Assembly: GCA_947498935.1 (NCBI GenBank)
Contig: CANMMM010000015.1
Span: 1 to 64,000 of the forward strand
Direction: 5' to 3'
Origin: an uncultured Aquimarina sp.
GTDB lineage: Bacteria > Bacteroidota > Bacteroidia > Flavobacteriales > Flavobacteriaceae
DNA: 64,000 bases
A model generated the notes under the pieces. The model saw nothing but the letters and a program-made list of their open reading frames with translations. It did not search any database and was not told the DNA's origin. The translations under genes were made by a program, and so were the position numbers. Below, piece by piece: positions 55,623 to 64,000 of the stretch. Each line of letters begins with the position of its first letter. Within the stretch, counting starts at the first letter, position 1.

Positions 55623-58600
55623 TGGTCTTAAAATATTCCTGTACTTTCTTTTTATAATCTTGCCGCAAAGGTAATACTTGTCTGTTTAATATTTCTGTGG
55701 TATTAAAATATTGTTTTGCCTTCTCTATTTGATTTCTATTAGAATTAATAAACTCTTCTCTGTTTGTTTTACTCTCCCTTCTTTCTTCTTCTCCTTGCTC
55801 AAATGTTGCAGATTGTAGCTTTAGTAATTGATGCTTTAAATCTAACATTTTACTAAGGGTACTATTATTAAATCCTTTCTCTAATAACTCCCTTTCTACT
55901 TGTTCCATCTTACTCAAAATAGCACTTCCTTTCGGATCTTTTTTTCCTTGCTGCGCTATCTTTTGCTCTAATGCATTACGCAACTGTTGCTGCTGTTTAT
56001 ATATCTCATACAATTCTCCATTTAATTGCTCCTCTTGTATTTTTGACTCTTCTCCTTCTTTTCCATTTTTTCCTTTACCGCTCTTTCCATTCTTTCCATC
56101 CTTATCTCCTTTACCCTCTTTTGATGTGTCGCCTTCCTTACCACTCTTTCCATCTTTACCTCCTTTTTTTTCTTTTCCATTTTTACCAGATGTACCTTCG
56201 CTTTGCTCTCCTTCTTTACCTTCCTTTTCTTCTCCACTCTTCTTACCTTCTCCCTCCTTCATTTTTTCGTTTAGCTCACTTTGCTTTTTAATGATATCTG
56301 GTAGTTGGAATCCTTTGGATTCTGAACCTTGACCCATAGAACTCACCATACTATTTTGCATTTGATCTAAGGTAAGACTTAAAAAATATGCTAAGTCATT
56401 GGCTCCTGTTACTGCGTATTGCTGATTGGAAGTTCCTTGTATTACTTGGTTTTCTGCTAATCGCTCTAATGATTTATCTATATTAAATTCTATAGATGTT
56501 AGCTTTTCATTTACTTCATCTGATATCTTTGGTGTACGCATTGCTAATGCATAAAGACTATCATCTATGTGCATAAAATTCTCTCTGAGTACACTCTGTC
56601 TTTTAAGCTTTCCTGAATACGATGGATCGTCTACGTTGATTCCTTTAAACTCTTTCATCAATGCTTCTTCTGCTATAGAAAAATCAACTAGGTTATCTAA
56701 TATCTGACGTAACATCTCTGCGTCTTCTTGCTGCTGTTCTCCTCCTCCCATTTGCATACTGGATTGCATTTGGGACTGCATTTGTTTCATTTTTTGTGCA
56801 GCACTTTTTTGGTTTTTCTTAGCTTCTTTCTGTTGCTTATTTTCTAAATTCTCACTTGCTTGTTGTTGCTCCTGCTGAATTTCTTCTTCTGCATTTTTAT
56901 CTTGATTGAGTTTCATCGGCTTTCGAAGCTTTTTATTTTCTTCTTGCAAAGCATCCATCTTCTTCTTGAATTCTTCGAACTCTTTGTTTAATTTTTCTTG
57001 AGCTTCTTTTGTGTTTTCGTCCTCTTTTTTATCAGCTAGTTTCTCTTGCTTTTCTGCTAACTTCTCTAAATCATCAACTAACTTTTCATGCTTTTCTATC
57101 ACATAATAACGCTTCGTAAGTTCTAATAGCTGCTCTAAATTTTTCTTTAAATTCTTATTTTCTTTTCCGAGCTCTTCCATTTTTTCTGTCAGCTCTTCTT
57201 TATCTATTTTCTTAGCTAGCTTTTCTATTTCATCCATCAGCTTTTTATTTTTCTCTAACTTAGCTTGATTACGTTCTAGCATTTCTTTAAGCGCATCTTT
57301 AAATGGTTCTTCTTCTTTCTTATCTTTAAAACTATCTAAATTTTCTTCTAGCTTTTTTGTAAAGTTTTGCATCATTTGCTCTTGCTCCTTCTGGCGATCC
57401 AAATAATCTTCTAACTTCTTTTGATCGTTATAATCTAATTGTTTTTTTTCTTTTTGGAGTTTACTCAGTGACTTTAAGTCTTGCTGCTGTTCACTGAATT
57501 TTTTTAATGATTGATTGAATCCTGCTATTGCTTTATTCTGTTCTTGTAATCTTTTTTCTTCTGTTTCATCCACTGTCAGTTTATTAAAATTAAAAACTTG
57601 ACTCTTGGTATTCTTAAAACCATGAATAGGATCGTTATCAAAAACCTCGAAATAGAACTCGTAATTAGTTCCTTCTTCTAGTTCTAAGTTCGATGGAAAA
57701 GCATATATAAAATCAGAAAAAGTAGCCTTACTAATTTCTATATTCTGATAGTTTTTTATTGCTGATTTCTCTTGATCATAGTATACCAATCGTAGTGAGC
57801 TTAACCCATAATCATCGCTTACTCTTCCATAAAAATACATGCTACTATTATCTACGGTATCCGTTTCTGTAGTAATGTTTATTTCTGGATGCTGATCTTT
57901 TATAATTCTAATAGCATATGATAAATTATCATATGCTTGAACATTGGTATTAGAGGTGGTTAAATTGTAATTCCAGTTAGTAAATAACTGGACTTGGTAG
58001 TTAAATTCTTTGTTTTCTTTTCTAAATGCTATGAGTGTATCTTCTTTTTTTAGGTGTACAGCTTCTGTGTTTTTTGTTTTAATATTCCACCTTACTTTTG
58101 TGCCCTCTGGTATGGTAGCATTTCCTGTACTTTTTAGTAACTCATTTTTCTTTTTGGTATATAAAGGGTACTTCAATTCCATCTCGAAATCTAGTAATGT
58201 TGGAACAGGAACTACTGCTAATGTATAAGATCGAGAAGCTACTTCATTAGAAGTAATCACAAAATCAATTGATGATTTAGGTTTTACAAAAGTATATTCA
58301 AATTGGTTTGCACTTATCTTCTTTAGAAAATATCTTTCATCATTATACTCTATAGTTACATTTTCTGGAATAATTTCTCCAGCTGTTCTTACTTGTAATA
58401 CATAGTCTTCATTTTCTAAAGCTGATAATTTCTCATTAACTACAAAAAAACGAAATGGTGCTGGTGGCTCGTAAGCTGTTTCATAATTTACGACTCTCTT
58501 ATAGCTTTCTGATATCCAATTTTCTTTATTAAAAACTGAAAGTAATAAAAAGATGATGATAGGAATAGCAGCGTATTTTAGATACTTTTTATTCTTTTTA

Positions 58601-59043
58601 AAATCTATTGCTAGCTTAAAAGGTATCGGTTGTAGATCATTTGATTTCTGTTCTATACTAGCCACTAATAAAGAGGAAGCTGTGCTATCTTCACTTAGCT
58701 GTAATAAGTTTAATAACTTGTCATTTACTTCTGGAAAATGATTTCCTATAATTTTTGAAGCTGTCTTGTAATCTATCCCCTTTGTAATTTTGAATAATTT
58801 AGTTAGAGGGATCATTATAAACTTAGCAAATAGTACAAACTCTACCAGAATGAATAACCAAAATAAGATAGTTCTACCTGTACTATTTAACCATAGAAAA
58901 TATTCTATAAGCAACGTTATTAAAAAATAGAACACCCCTATCGCAAAAAAAAGTATAATCCCTTTTATCAATTCATTTATATAAAATTTCTTGATAAACT
59001 TTTCTAATTTTAGTTTTATACTATCGAAGCCTACTATATTCAT
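55615..59043 (-). CDS. DUF4175 family membrane protein
   Basis: 1,142 residues: three N-terminal membrane helices (about 24-50, 55-83, 153-170), a periplasmic region with beta domains (about 190-470), long Lys/Glu/Gln-rich coiled coils (about 490-790), and a low-complexity Gly-Lys-Glu stretch (about 930-1,010, repeated GKSGKEG and GKNGKEG) before a last helical part. Function unknown; the family (as I recall it) is widespread in Bacteroidota next to ybeY and mnmG. It is first in the DUF4175-ybeY operon and divergent from gltX. Confidence 0.82.
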   Translation of the reverse strand: MNIVGFDSIKLKLEKFIKKFYINELIKGIILFFAIGVFYFLITLLIEYFLWLNSTGRTILFWLFILVEFVLFAKFIMIPLTKLFKITKGIDYKTASKIIGNHFPEVNDKLLNLLQLSEDSTASSLLVASIEQKSNDLQPIPFKLAIDFKKNKKYLKYAAIPIIIFLLLSVFNKENWISESYKRVVNYETAYEPPAPFRFFVVNEKLSALENEDYVLQVRTAGEIIPENVTIEYNDERYFLKKISANQFEYTFVKPKSSIDFVITSNEVASRSYTLAVVPVPTLLDFEMELKYPLYTKKKNELLKSTGNATIPEGTKVRWNIKTKNTEAVHLKKEDTLIAFRKENKEFNYQVQLFTNWNYNLTTSNTNVQAYDNLSYAIRIIKDQHPEINITTETDTVDNSSMYFYGRVSDDYGLSSLRLVYYDQEKSAIKNYQNIEISKATFSDFIYAFPSNLELEEGTNYEFYFEVFDNDPIHGFKNTKSQVFNFNKLTVDETEEKRLQEQNKAIAGFNQSLKKFSEQQQDLKSLSKLQKEKKQLDYNDQKKLEDYLDRQKEQEQMMQNFTKKLEENLDSFKDKKEEEPFKDALKEMLERNQAKLEKNKKLMDEIEKLAKKIDKEELTEKMEELGKENKNLKKNLEQLLELTKRYYVIEKHEKLVDDLEKLAEKQEKLADKKEDENTKEAQEKLNKEFEEFKKKMDALQEENKKLRKPMKLNQDKNAEEEIQQEQQQASENLENKQQKEAKKNQKSAAQKMKQMQSQMQSSMQMGGGEQQQEDAEMLRQILDNLVDFSIAEEALMKEFKGINVDDPSYSGKLKRQSVLRENFMHIDDSLYALAMRTPKISDEVNEKLTSIEFNIDKSLERLAENQVIQGTSNQQYAVTGANDLAYFLSLTLDQMQNSMVSSMGQGSESKGFQLPDIIKKQSELNEKMKEGEGKKSGEEKEGKEGEQSEGTSGKNGKEKKGGKDGKSGKEGDTSKEGKGDKDGKNGKSGKGKNGKEGEESKIQEEQLNGELYEIYKQQQQLRNALEQKIAQQGKKDPKGSAILSKMEQVERELLEKGFNNSTLSKMLDLKHQLLKLQSATFEQGEEERRESKTNREEFINSNRNQIEKAKQYFNTTEILNRQVLPLRQDYKKKVQEYFKTND

Positions 59044-59251
59044 ATACTACTTTTTTGACTAATTTATAAAGCTACAACATTAATTTTAATAGATTCGTTA
59101 TATTTTACATAATTCAAACTTCTATATATTAATACTTTAGTACCTTTTCATATATAAATCTGCTATTAAAAACTATATACTTCATACATTTCATTACTTT
59201 TTCTAAGGATTATTAGGATAAATACTTTAGGATCTACTTCTTTTTACATTG

Positions 59252-59259
59252 TATATTTG
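59252..59259 (+). promoter_or_regulatory. -7 box of gltX
   Basis: TATATTTG, a full match to TAnnTTTG, 35 bases before the gltX start. The AT-rich 251-base gap to the divergent DUF4175 gene shows nothing else. Confidence 0.5.
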
Positions 59260-59294
59260 TGGTGTTTTATACAAAGGCATAAAAACATATAATC

Positions 59295-60812
59295 ATGACT
59301 AAAAACGTACGAGTTCGATTTGCTCCTAGTCCTACTGGACCTTTACATATTGGTGGTGTAAGAACTGCATTATTTAATTACTTATTTGCTAAAAAAAATA
59401 AAGGAACTTTTATTCTTAGAATAGAAGATACTGATCAAAATAGATATGTAGCTGGTGCCGAAGAATACATCAAAGAGTCATTGAACTGGTGTATGATTCC
59501 TTTTGATGAAGGGCCAGGAAAAGAAGGTGCTTATGGACCGTACAGACAGAGTGAGCGAAAACATTTATACAAGCAATATGCAGATCAACTTATAGCTAAT
59601 GGAAATGCTTATTATGCTTTTGATACTGCTGAGACATTAGATGCGCATCGAAAAGAACATGAAGCTAAAGGAAAAACATTTATATACAATTGGCATAATA
59701 GAGAAAAATTAACCAATTCTCTTTCTCTTAGTGAATCCGAAGTGGCCGATCGATTGGCTTCTGATATTCCTTATGTGATTCGTTTTAAATCTCCTCAGGA
59801 TCGAAAGCTAACATTAGATGATGAGATTAGAGGTACAATCCATATCGATACTAATATTCTTGATGATAAAATATTATTTAAAAGTGATGGGATGCCTACC
59901 TATCATTTGGCAAATATTGTAGATGATCATTTGATGGAAATCACTCATGTGATTCGTGGTGAAGAATGGTTGCCATCTTTGGCATTACATGTACTGCTAT
60001 ATGAAGCATTAGACTGGGAAGCTCCTTCTTTTGCACATTTACCGCTCATCTTAAAACCTGTTGGTAAAGGAAAATTGAGTAAACGCGATGGTGATAAAAT
60101 GGGATTTCCTGTTTTTCCACTAGAATGGAAAGATCCTAAAAAAGAAGAGGTATCTTCTGGATATAGAGAAGATGGTTATTTAGCTACTGCTGTTGTAAAC
60201 ATGCTAGCTTTCTTAGGCTGGAATCCTGGAACTGAACAAGAATTATTTTCGCTTGATGAATTAATAACAGCTTTTGAGATTAGTAGAGTAAACAAAGCTG
60301 GTGCTAAATTTGATCCAGAAAAAACGAAATGGTTCCAGCAACAACATTTCCAGCAAGTAGTAAATGCTGTACACGTGGAACAATTAAAAAGAGACTTAGA
60401 CGAACATAAAATATCTACTACTATTGATCTAGAAAAGGTAGTGACTGCAGTAAAAGAACGTGCTGTTTTTTCTAAAGATTTATGGGCATTAAGTAGTTTC
60501 TTTTTTAACTCCCCTACTCTGTATGATGAGAAAGCCATTAAGAAAGCCTGGAAAGATGATACTGCTCCTCTAATGCATGAGCTTACTAGGATACTAACAG
60601 ATATTTCTGATTTCTCTACAGAGAATGTTAGTACTACTGTAAAGAGTTGGATTAAAGGAAAAGAAATAGGTTTTGGTAAGATAATGATGCCTCTCAGAAT
60701 TGCTCTAGTTGGTTCGTTACAAGGGCCTGATGTTTTTGAAATTGCTACTATCATTGGCAAAGAGGCTACCATAGAACGTATTGAACTACTAATAGCTAAT
60801 AAGGCTGTCTAA
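59295..60812 (+). CDS. gltX: Glutamyl-tRNA synthetase
   Basis: 505-residue class I aminoacyl-tRNA synthetase. The HIGH motif is in GPLHIGGVRTALFNY (16-30) and the KMSKS counterpart is KLSKR near residue 260. RIEDTDQNRYVAGAEEYI and THVIRGEEWLPS are typical. Glutaminyl-tRNA is made directly here because glnS is close by, so gltX should be discriminating. Length is normal. Monocistronic, with a -7 box and a terminator. Confidence 0.96.
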   Translation: MTKNVRVRFAPSPTGPLHIGGVRTALFNYLFAKKNKGTFILRIEDTDQNRYVAGAEEYIKESLNWCMIPFDEGPGKEGAYGPYRQSERKHLYKQYADQLIANGNAYYAFDTAETLDAHRKEHEAKGKTFIYNWHNREKLTNSLSLSESEVADRLASDIPYVIRFKSPQDRKLTLDDEIRGTIHIDTNILDDKILFKSDGMPTYHLANIVDDHLMEITHVIRGEEWLPSLALHVLLYEALDWEAPSFAHLPLILKPVGKGKLSKRDGDKMGFPVFPLEWKDPKKEEVSSGYREDGYLATAVVNMLAFLGWNPGTEQELFSLDELITAFEISRVNKAGAKFDPEKTKWFQQQHFQQVVNAVHVEQLKRDLDEHKISTTIDLEKVVTAVKERAVFSKDLWALSSFFFNSPTLYDEKAIKKAWKDDTAPLMHELTRILTDISDFSTENVSTTVKSWIKGKEIGFGKIMMPLRIALVGSLQGPDVFEIATIIGKEATIERIELLIANKAV

Positions 60813-60830
60813 ATTATTTGCATACTTCAT

Positions 60831-60869
60831 AAAAAATCCATGCTTTCTTAGGAAATGCATGGGTTTTTT
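60831..60869 (+). terminator. gltX terminator
   Basis: AAAAAATCCATGC pairs with GCATGGGTTTTTT around a 13-base loop, 18 bases after the stop codon. Confidence 0.88.
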
Positions 60870-61001
60870 GTTACATGTGTAACATTTTTATGGTTTTACA
60901 TACTAATTCTATAAATACTCTTTAGTATTTATTCATAAAAAATAAATAACTTTCTACGTAGAATAAATCTACTAAGCCATTAACAACTAAATATATAAAC
61001 T

Positions 61002-61961
61002 ATGATTTTACTTGTTCCTTTATTGATATTCGCTTTTATTATTCTCATTTCTGGAATATTTACCGTTAAACAACAGACAGCAGCTATTATCGAGCGATTT
61101 GGTAAATTTTCTAGTATCAGAAATTCTGGTTTGCAATTTAAAATTCCAGTTTTTGATCGGATAGCAAACAGGATTAACTTAAAAATACAACAACTAGATG
61201 TACTAGTAGAAACTAAAACTAAAGATGATGTGTTTGTTCGTTTAAAGATTTCTGTACAGTTTCAAGTAATAAAAGATAAAGTATACGATGCTTTCTATAA
61301 ATTAGAAAATCCACATGATCAGATTACTTCTTATGTTTTTGATGTAGTCCGTGCCGAAGTACCTAAGATGAAATTAGATGATGTATTCGAAAGAAAAGAT
61401 GATATTGCTATTGCTGTAAAACAAGAACTTAATGAAGCTATGGTGAATTACGGGTATGATATCATCAAAACATTAGTTACTGATATAGATCCTGATATGC
61501 AGGTAAAAGAAGCTATGAATCGAATCAATGCTGCTGAAAGAGAAAAGGTAGCAGCTGAATATGAGGCAGAAGCTGAACGTATAAAAATTGTAGCCAAAGC
61601 AAGAGCGGAAGCTGAAAGTAAAAGACTGCAAGGACAAGGTATTGCTGATCAGCGTAGAGAGATTGCTAGAGGTCTGGAAGAAAGTGTAGATGTTTTAAAT
61701 AATGTAGGAATTAATTCTCAAGAAGCCTCTGCCCTGATCGTAGTTACACAACATTATGATACGTTACAATCTATAGGTGAAGAAACTAATAGTAATCTAA
61801 TTCTATTACCTAATTCTCCACAAGCAGGTAGTGATATGTTAAATAATATGATTGCTTCTTTTACAGCTTCCAATCAAATAGGAGAAGAAATGAAAAGACA
61901 AAACGCCTTAAAAGGTATTGTTAAAAAAAATAAAAAAGATAACGATACTACAGAAATCTAA
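61002..61961 (+). CDS. SPFH/band-7 (stomatin-like) membrane protein
   Basis: 319 residues: an N-terminal membrane anchor (about 2-22), a band-7/PHB domain (about 25-190; FGKFSSIRNSGLQFKIPV, VQFQVIKDKVYDAFYKL, TDIDPDMQVKEAMN) and a coiled coil (about 185-240; AEREKVAAEYEAEAERIK) followed by a conserved GLEESVDVLNN stretch. Such proteins (QmcA/slipin group) oligomerise and organise membrane domains; a protease partner gene (NfeD type) is not adjacent. Monocistronic, ended by a terminator. Confidence 0.88.
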   Translation: MILLVPLLIFAFIILISGIFTVKQQTAAIIERFGKFSSIRNSGLQFKIPVFDRIANRINLKIQQLDVLVETKTKDDVFVRLKISVQFQVIKDKVYDAFYKLENPHDQITSYVFDVVRAEVPKMKLDDVFERKDDIAIAVKQELNEAMVNYGYDIIKTLVTDIDPDMQVKEAMNRINAAEREKVAAEYEAEAERIKIVAKARAEAESKRLQGQGIADQRREIARGLEESVDVLNNVGINSQEASALIVVTQHYDTLQSIGEETNSNLILLPNSPQAGSDMLNNMIASFTASNQIGEEMKRQNALKGIVKKNKKDNDTTEI

Positions 61962-61991
61962 TAGTTGATTACTTTGATTTCTATAAGCTAG

Positions 61992-62032
61992 AAAATAACC
62001 TGTTCTTAAATTTTGAACAGGTTATTTTTTTA
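61992..62032 (+). terminator. Terminator of the SPFH gene
   Basis: AAAATAACCTGTTC pairs with GAACAGGTTATTTT around a nine-base loop, followed by a T run. Confidence 0.9.
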
Positions 62033-62219
62033 TCACTACAGAAATTTAGCTATTTTGGTAAGAAATTACTGAAAAACGTAAATAAAGATCATATTTAAAC
62101 GTTTGTACTAATTATGATTAATCATATTAGTACTTTTTTTAGATAGCTTATATCCCTTTATATTGATCCATTTTTAATAGCTTTTTTTTATGTTTAATAA
62201 AAAATAAATCATTTTTACT

Positions 62220-62227
62220 TATATTTG
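62220..62227 (+). promoter_or_regulatory. -7 box of the small secreted-protein gene
   Basis: TATATTTG, a full match to TAnnTTTG, 24 bases before the ATG at 62252. An in-frame TTG at 62225 lies inside it and so cannot be the translation start. Confidence 0.5.
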
Positions 62228-62251
62228 AAAAACATTAAAAAAATTGTAAAA

Positions 62252-62761
62252 ATGAAAAAAATTGTAGTTGTACTTCTTTTTATTACTGGAACAGTTTTTT
62301 CTCAAAATCTAAAAGAATTGAAAGAAGCTGCATTTGATGATGCGCAAAAATTATCGGATGCTTCTATGCAGCAAGATGTAAATACGGTTTTGATGTATAC
62401 TCACCCTCTTATAGAAAAAAAATATGGTACAGTCAAATTAAAAGAAACAATAGAAGATATTTTTAGAACTATGAAAGCTCAAAGAATAAAAATAAAATCT
62501 TCTACAATTGATGAAATTTCTGAAATAAAAAAAGAAAAAGGTGAATTTAGATGCTTAGCTAAAAATACTGTGAAGATGGATTTTAACGGAAGGGCTATAA
62601 CACTAAAAAGTTCTTTATTTGGATTTTATAATAAAAAGAAAGGATATTGGCATTTTGTGGAGTCCAATAAACTCTTAAATGATCCTGAAACTAAAGAATT
62701 ATTTAAAAACTTTAAGACTGAGATTTCTATTCCAGAAGATGAACAAATAGCAGAAAACTAG
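62252..62761 (+). CDS. Small secreted protein, unknown function
   Basis: 169 residues with a clear signal peptide (MKKIVVVLLFITGTVFSQ, cleavage near residue 18) and a mature alpha+beta chain (helix rich in Lys/Asp at about 20-40, then HPLIEKKYGTVKLKETIEDIF, then strands CLAKNTVKMDF and SLFGFYNKKKGYWHF). The order of helix, then curved sheet with a terminal YWHFVES strand recalls NTF2-like folds, but I do not recognise a family. The stop codon lies within a bidirectional terminator shared with glnS. Confidence 0.65.
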   Translation: MKKIVVVLLFITGTVFSQNLKELKEAAFDDAQKLSDASMQQDVNTVLMYTHPLIEKKYGTVKLKETIEDIFRTMKAQRIKIKSSTIDEISEIKKEKGEFRCLAKNTVKMDFNGRAITLKSSLFGFYNKKKGYWHFVESNKLLNDPETKELFKNFKTEISIPEDEQIAEN

Positions 62762-62784
62762 TAAACTACTAGTTTTCTGCTATT
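62746..62784. terminator. Bidirectional terminator between convergent genes
   Basis: AATAGCAGAAAACTAGTA (62746-62763) pairs with TACTAGTTTTCTGCTATT (62767-62784), an 18-bp perfect stem with a 3-base loop. It includes the stop codon of the small secreted-protein gene and lies 10 bases beyond the glnS stop. Confidence 0.75.
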
Positions 62785-62794
62785 TATAATTTAG

Positions 62795-64000
62795 TTATAA
62801 ATATTTCTGAGTTACTACTGTTGCTTCTTCTTTTAATAACTCATTTGCATCATCTTTTGCATTGTTAATAAATTCAATAGCTTGTTCATTAAGTTGTACT
62901 CCAGTAGTATCTAAAATAACACCTAGTGCGATCATAGTAGCTATTCTAGTACCTACTTTTTTCTTTGCTGTACCAAATAACGGTATTAATTCTTCTAAAG
63001 GTACTTCCTTAGCAGCTTCAATAATCTTTGTTTTAAGCACTTCTCGCTTAGCTTCTGGTAAATTTGTATACTTTTTACCAGCTCTCTTTATTTCCTCGAT
63101 TGGAGCTATCTTATTTTGCATATTTGGCTTAGCTATACCCTTAGTATTCCCTTGATTTGTGTTTTTTGGCTTTACTTTTGCCCAAGTATCACGTAATCCT
63201 ACAGTTTTATTAAATACCAATGCATTACTTGTACTGTCTACATCTACATTAAAATACCCTAATCGCTGAAATTGGAACTGCATAGCTGTAGTAGCTTCCT
63301 GTAAACTAGGTTCTACATATCCTGTTACAACTTGTAAAGATGATGGATTGATAAACTCCATGAACTCTTTATCTTTATGTCCGTCAGGAGCTTCATCGCT
63401 AAACAAACGATCGTATATTCTAATTTCAGCAGGAATTGCATGTGCTATAGACACCCAATGTAGTGTACCTTTTACATTTCGTTTAGATGCTTCGGTTCCG
63501 CTACCCGACTTACTTTCTGCATCATACGTACAATGAATCTCGGTAATTGTTCCATTTTCATCTTTGATCACACTTTCTCCCTTGATAATATATGCATTTT
63601 TTAAGCGCACTTCTTTTCCTAAGGTAAGTCTAAAAAATTTAGTACCTGCATTCTCTTTAAAGTCTTCTCTTTCAATATACAATTCTTTAGAAAAGGGAAC
63701 TTTTCGTGTTCCTGCTGTAGCATCTTCGGGATTATTTTCTGCTTCTAACCATTCCTCTTCTCCGGCTGGATAATTGGTAATAACAAGTTTTACAGGGTCT
63801 ACTACTCCCATAACTCTTGTGGCCTTTTTATTGAGGTCTTCCCTAACACAAAATTCCAATAAAGAAACATCGATTACATTCTCTCGCTTAGCCACACCTA
63901 CAGTTTCTACAAACTTTTTGATAGCTTCTGGAGTATACCCTCTTCTTCTTAATCCAGAGATAGTAGGCATTCGAGGATCGTCCCATCCAGTTACAGCTCC
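62795..64000 (-). CDS. glnS: Glutaminyl-tRNA synthetase, 3' part (start outside window)
   Basis: 401 codons remain open to the window edge: the ten codons before the ATG at 63970 read GAVTGWDDPR and join the family motif MPTISGLRRRGYTPEAI, so that ATG is internal. The C-terminal beta-barrel anticodon-binding domain follows (DPVKLVITNYPAG, LRLGKEVRLKNAYIIKGE-like strands). The last ~110 residues, from about NKIAPIEEIKRAGKKY, extend beyond the E. coli enzyme and look helical, as in GlnRS forms carrying a YqeY/GatB-like tail. Confidence 0.93.
   Translation of the reverse strand, partial: GAVTGWDDPRMPTISGLRRRGYTPEAIKKFVETVGVAKRENVIDVSLLEFCVREDLNKKATRVMGVVDPVKLVITNYPAGEEEWLEAENNPEDATAGTRKVPFSKELYIEREDFKENAGTKFFRLTLGKEVRLKNAYIIKGESVIKDENGTITEIHCTYDAESKSGSGTEASKRNVKGTLHWVSIAHAIPAEIRIYDRLFSDEAPDGHKDKEFMEFINPSSLQVVTGYVEPSLQEATTAMQFQFQRLGYFNVDVDSTSNALVFNKTVGLRDTWAKVKPKNTNQGNTKGIAKPNMQNKIAPIEEIKRAGKKYTNLPEAKREVLKTKIIEAAKEVPLEELIPLFGTAKKKVGTRIATMIALGVILDTTGVQLNEQAIEFINNAKDDANELLKEEATVVTQKYL

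Noticed and set aside
60371..60385. parS-like half-site CACGTGGAACA in gltX
   Set aside because: Only one arm matches; the other arm (TGTA) breaks the palindrome, so it is not counted as a parS site.
60176..60772. 198-residue minus-strand frame opposite gltX
   Set aside because: It is fully contained in a strongly conserved gene on the other strand and shows no recognisable domain.

Overview
The window is AT-rich, with dense minus-strand operons, Bacteroidota-type promoters (-7 box TAnnTTTG) and Bacteroidota-specific families (type IX secretion sorting domains, PorP/SprF, gliding adhesin SprB, DUF4837, DUF4175, DUF6909). It is a chromosomal segment of a gliding marine flavobacterium; Aquimarina or a close relative is my guess from gene content, not from a search.

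Region 1 (1-13.8 kb, all minus strand) is a surface-polysaccharide locus. rfbB-rfbA-rfbC-rfbD make dTDP-L-rhamnose. They are followed without gaps by a cassette of a DRE-TIM aldolase fused to a sialyltransferase/MptE-like domain, a CMP-sugar cytidylyltransferase and a HAD phosphatase, then a Wzx flippase and a GT-B-type transferase. Wzz-like chain-length proteins lie at both ends, and a 45-codon remnant of a third directly precedes rfbB. No Wzy polymerase or initiating transferase is visible. Upstream lies a DUF6909 gene.

Region 2 (13.9-26.2 kb) is housekeeping: GH3-type adenylating enzyme, M23 peptidase, tatA, tex, a DUF4837 lipoprotein, an MltD-like transglycosylase, pgk, holB and a DoxX-like protein. 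Several intergenic gaps carry short palindromic repeats.

Region 3 (26.5-48.3 kb) is the gliding-motility operon sprC-sprD-sprB-sprF. A separate paralogue downstream shares the first ~800 residues of SprB but ends in a type A instead of a type B sorting domain. Between sprD and sprB lie two decayed copies of the sprD 3' end.

Region 4 (49-64 kb) holds a Skp/OmpH-like lipoprotein, a methyltransferase, a 2 kb repeat-rich gene-free island, a small membrane protein, mnmG, ybeY, a DUF4175 protein, gltX, an SPFH protein, a small secreted protein and the 3' part of glnS. Four palindromic parS-like sites lie at 52.7-55.2 kb, one inside the ybeY reading frame; with mnmG this suggests an origin-proximal location.

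Three families of non-coding palindromic elements recur through the window (called R1, R2 and R3 here). R1 and R2 are MITE-like, share a central CGTAGCGCTGCTATG box and nest in each other; R3 has conserved GC-rich ends around a variable hairpin. I recognise no transposase, CRISPR array, rRNA or tRNA.
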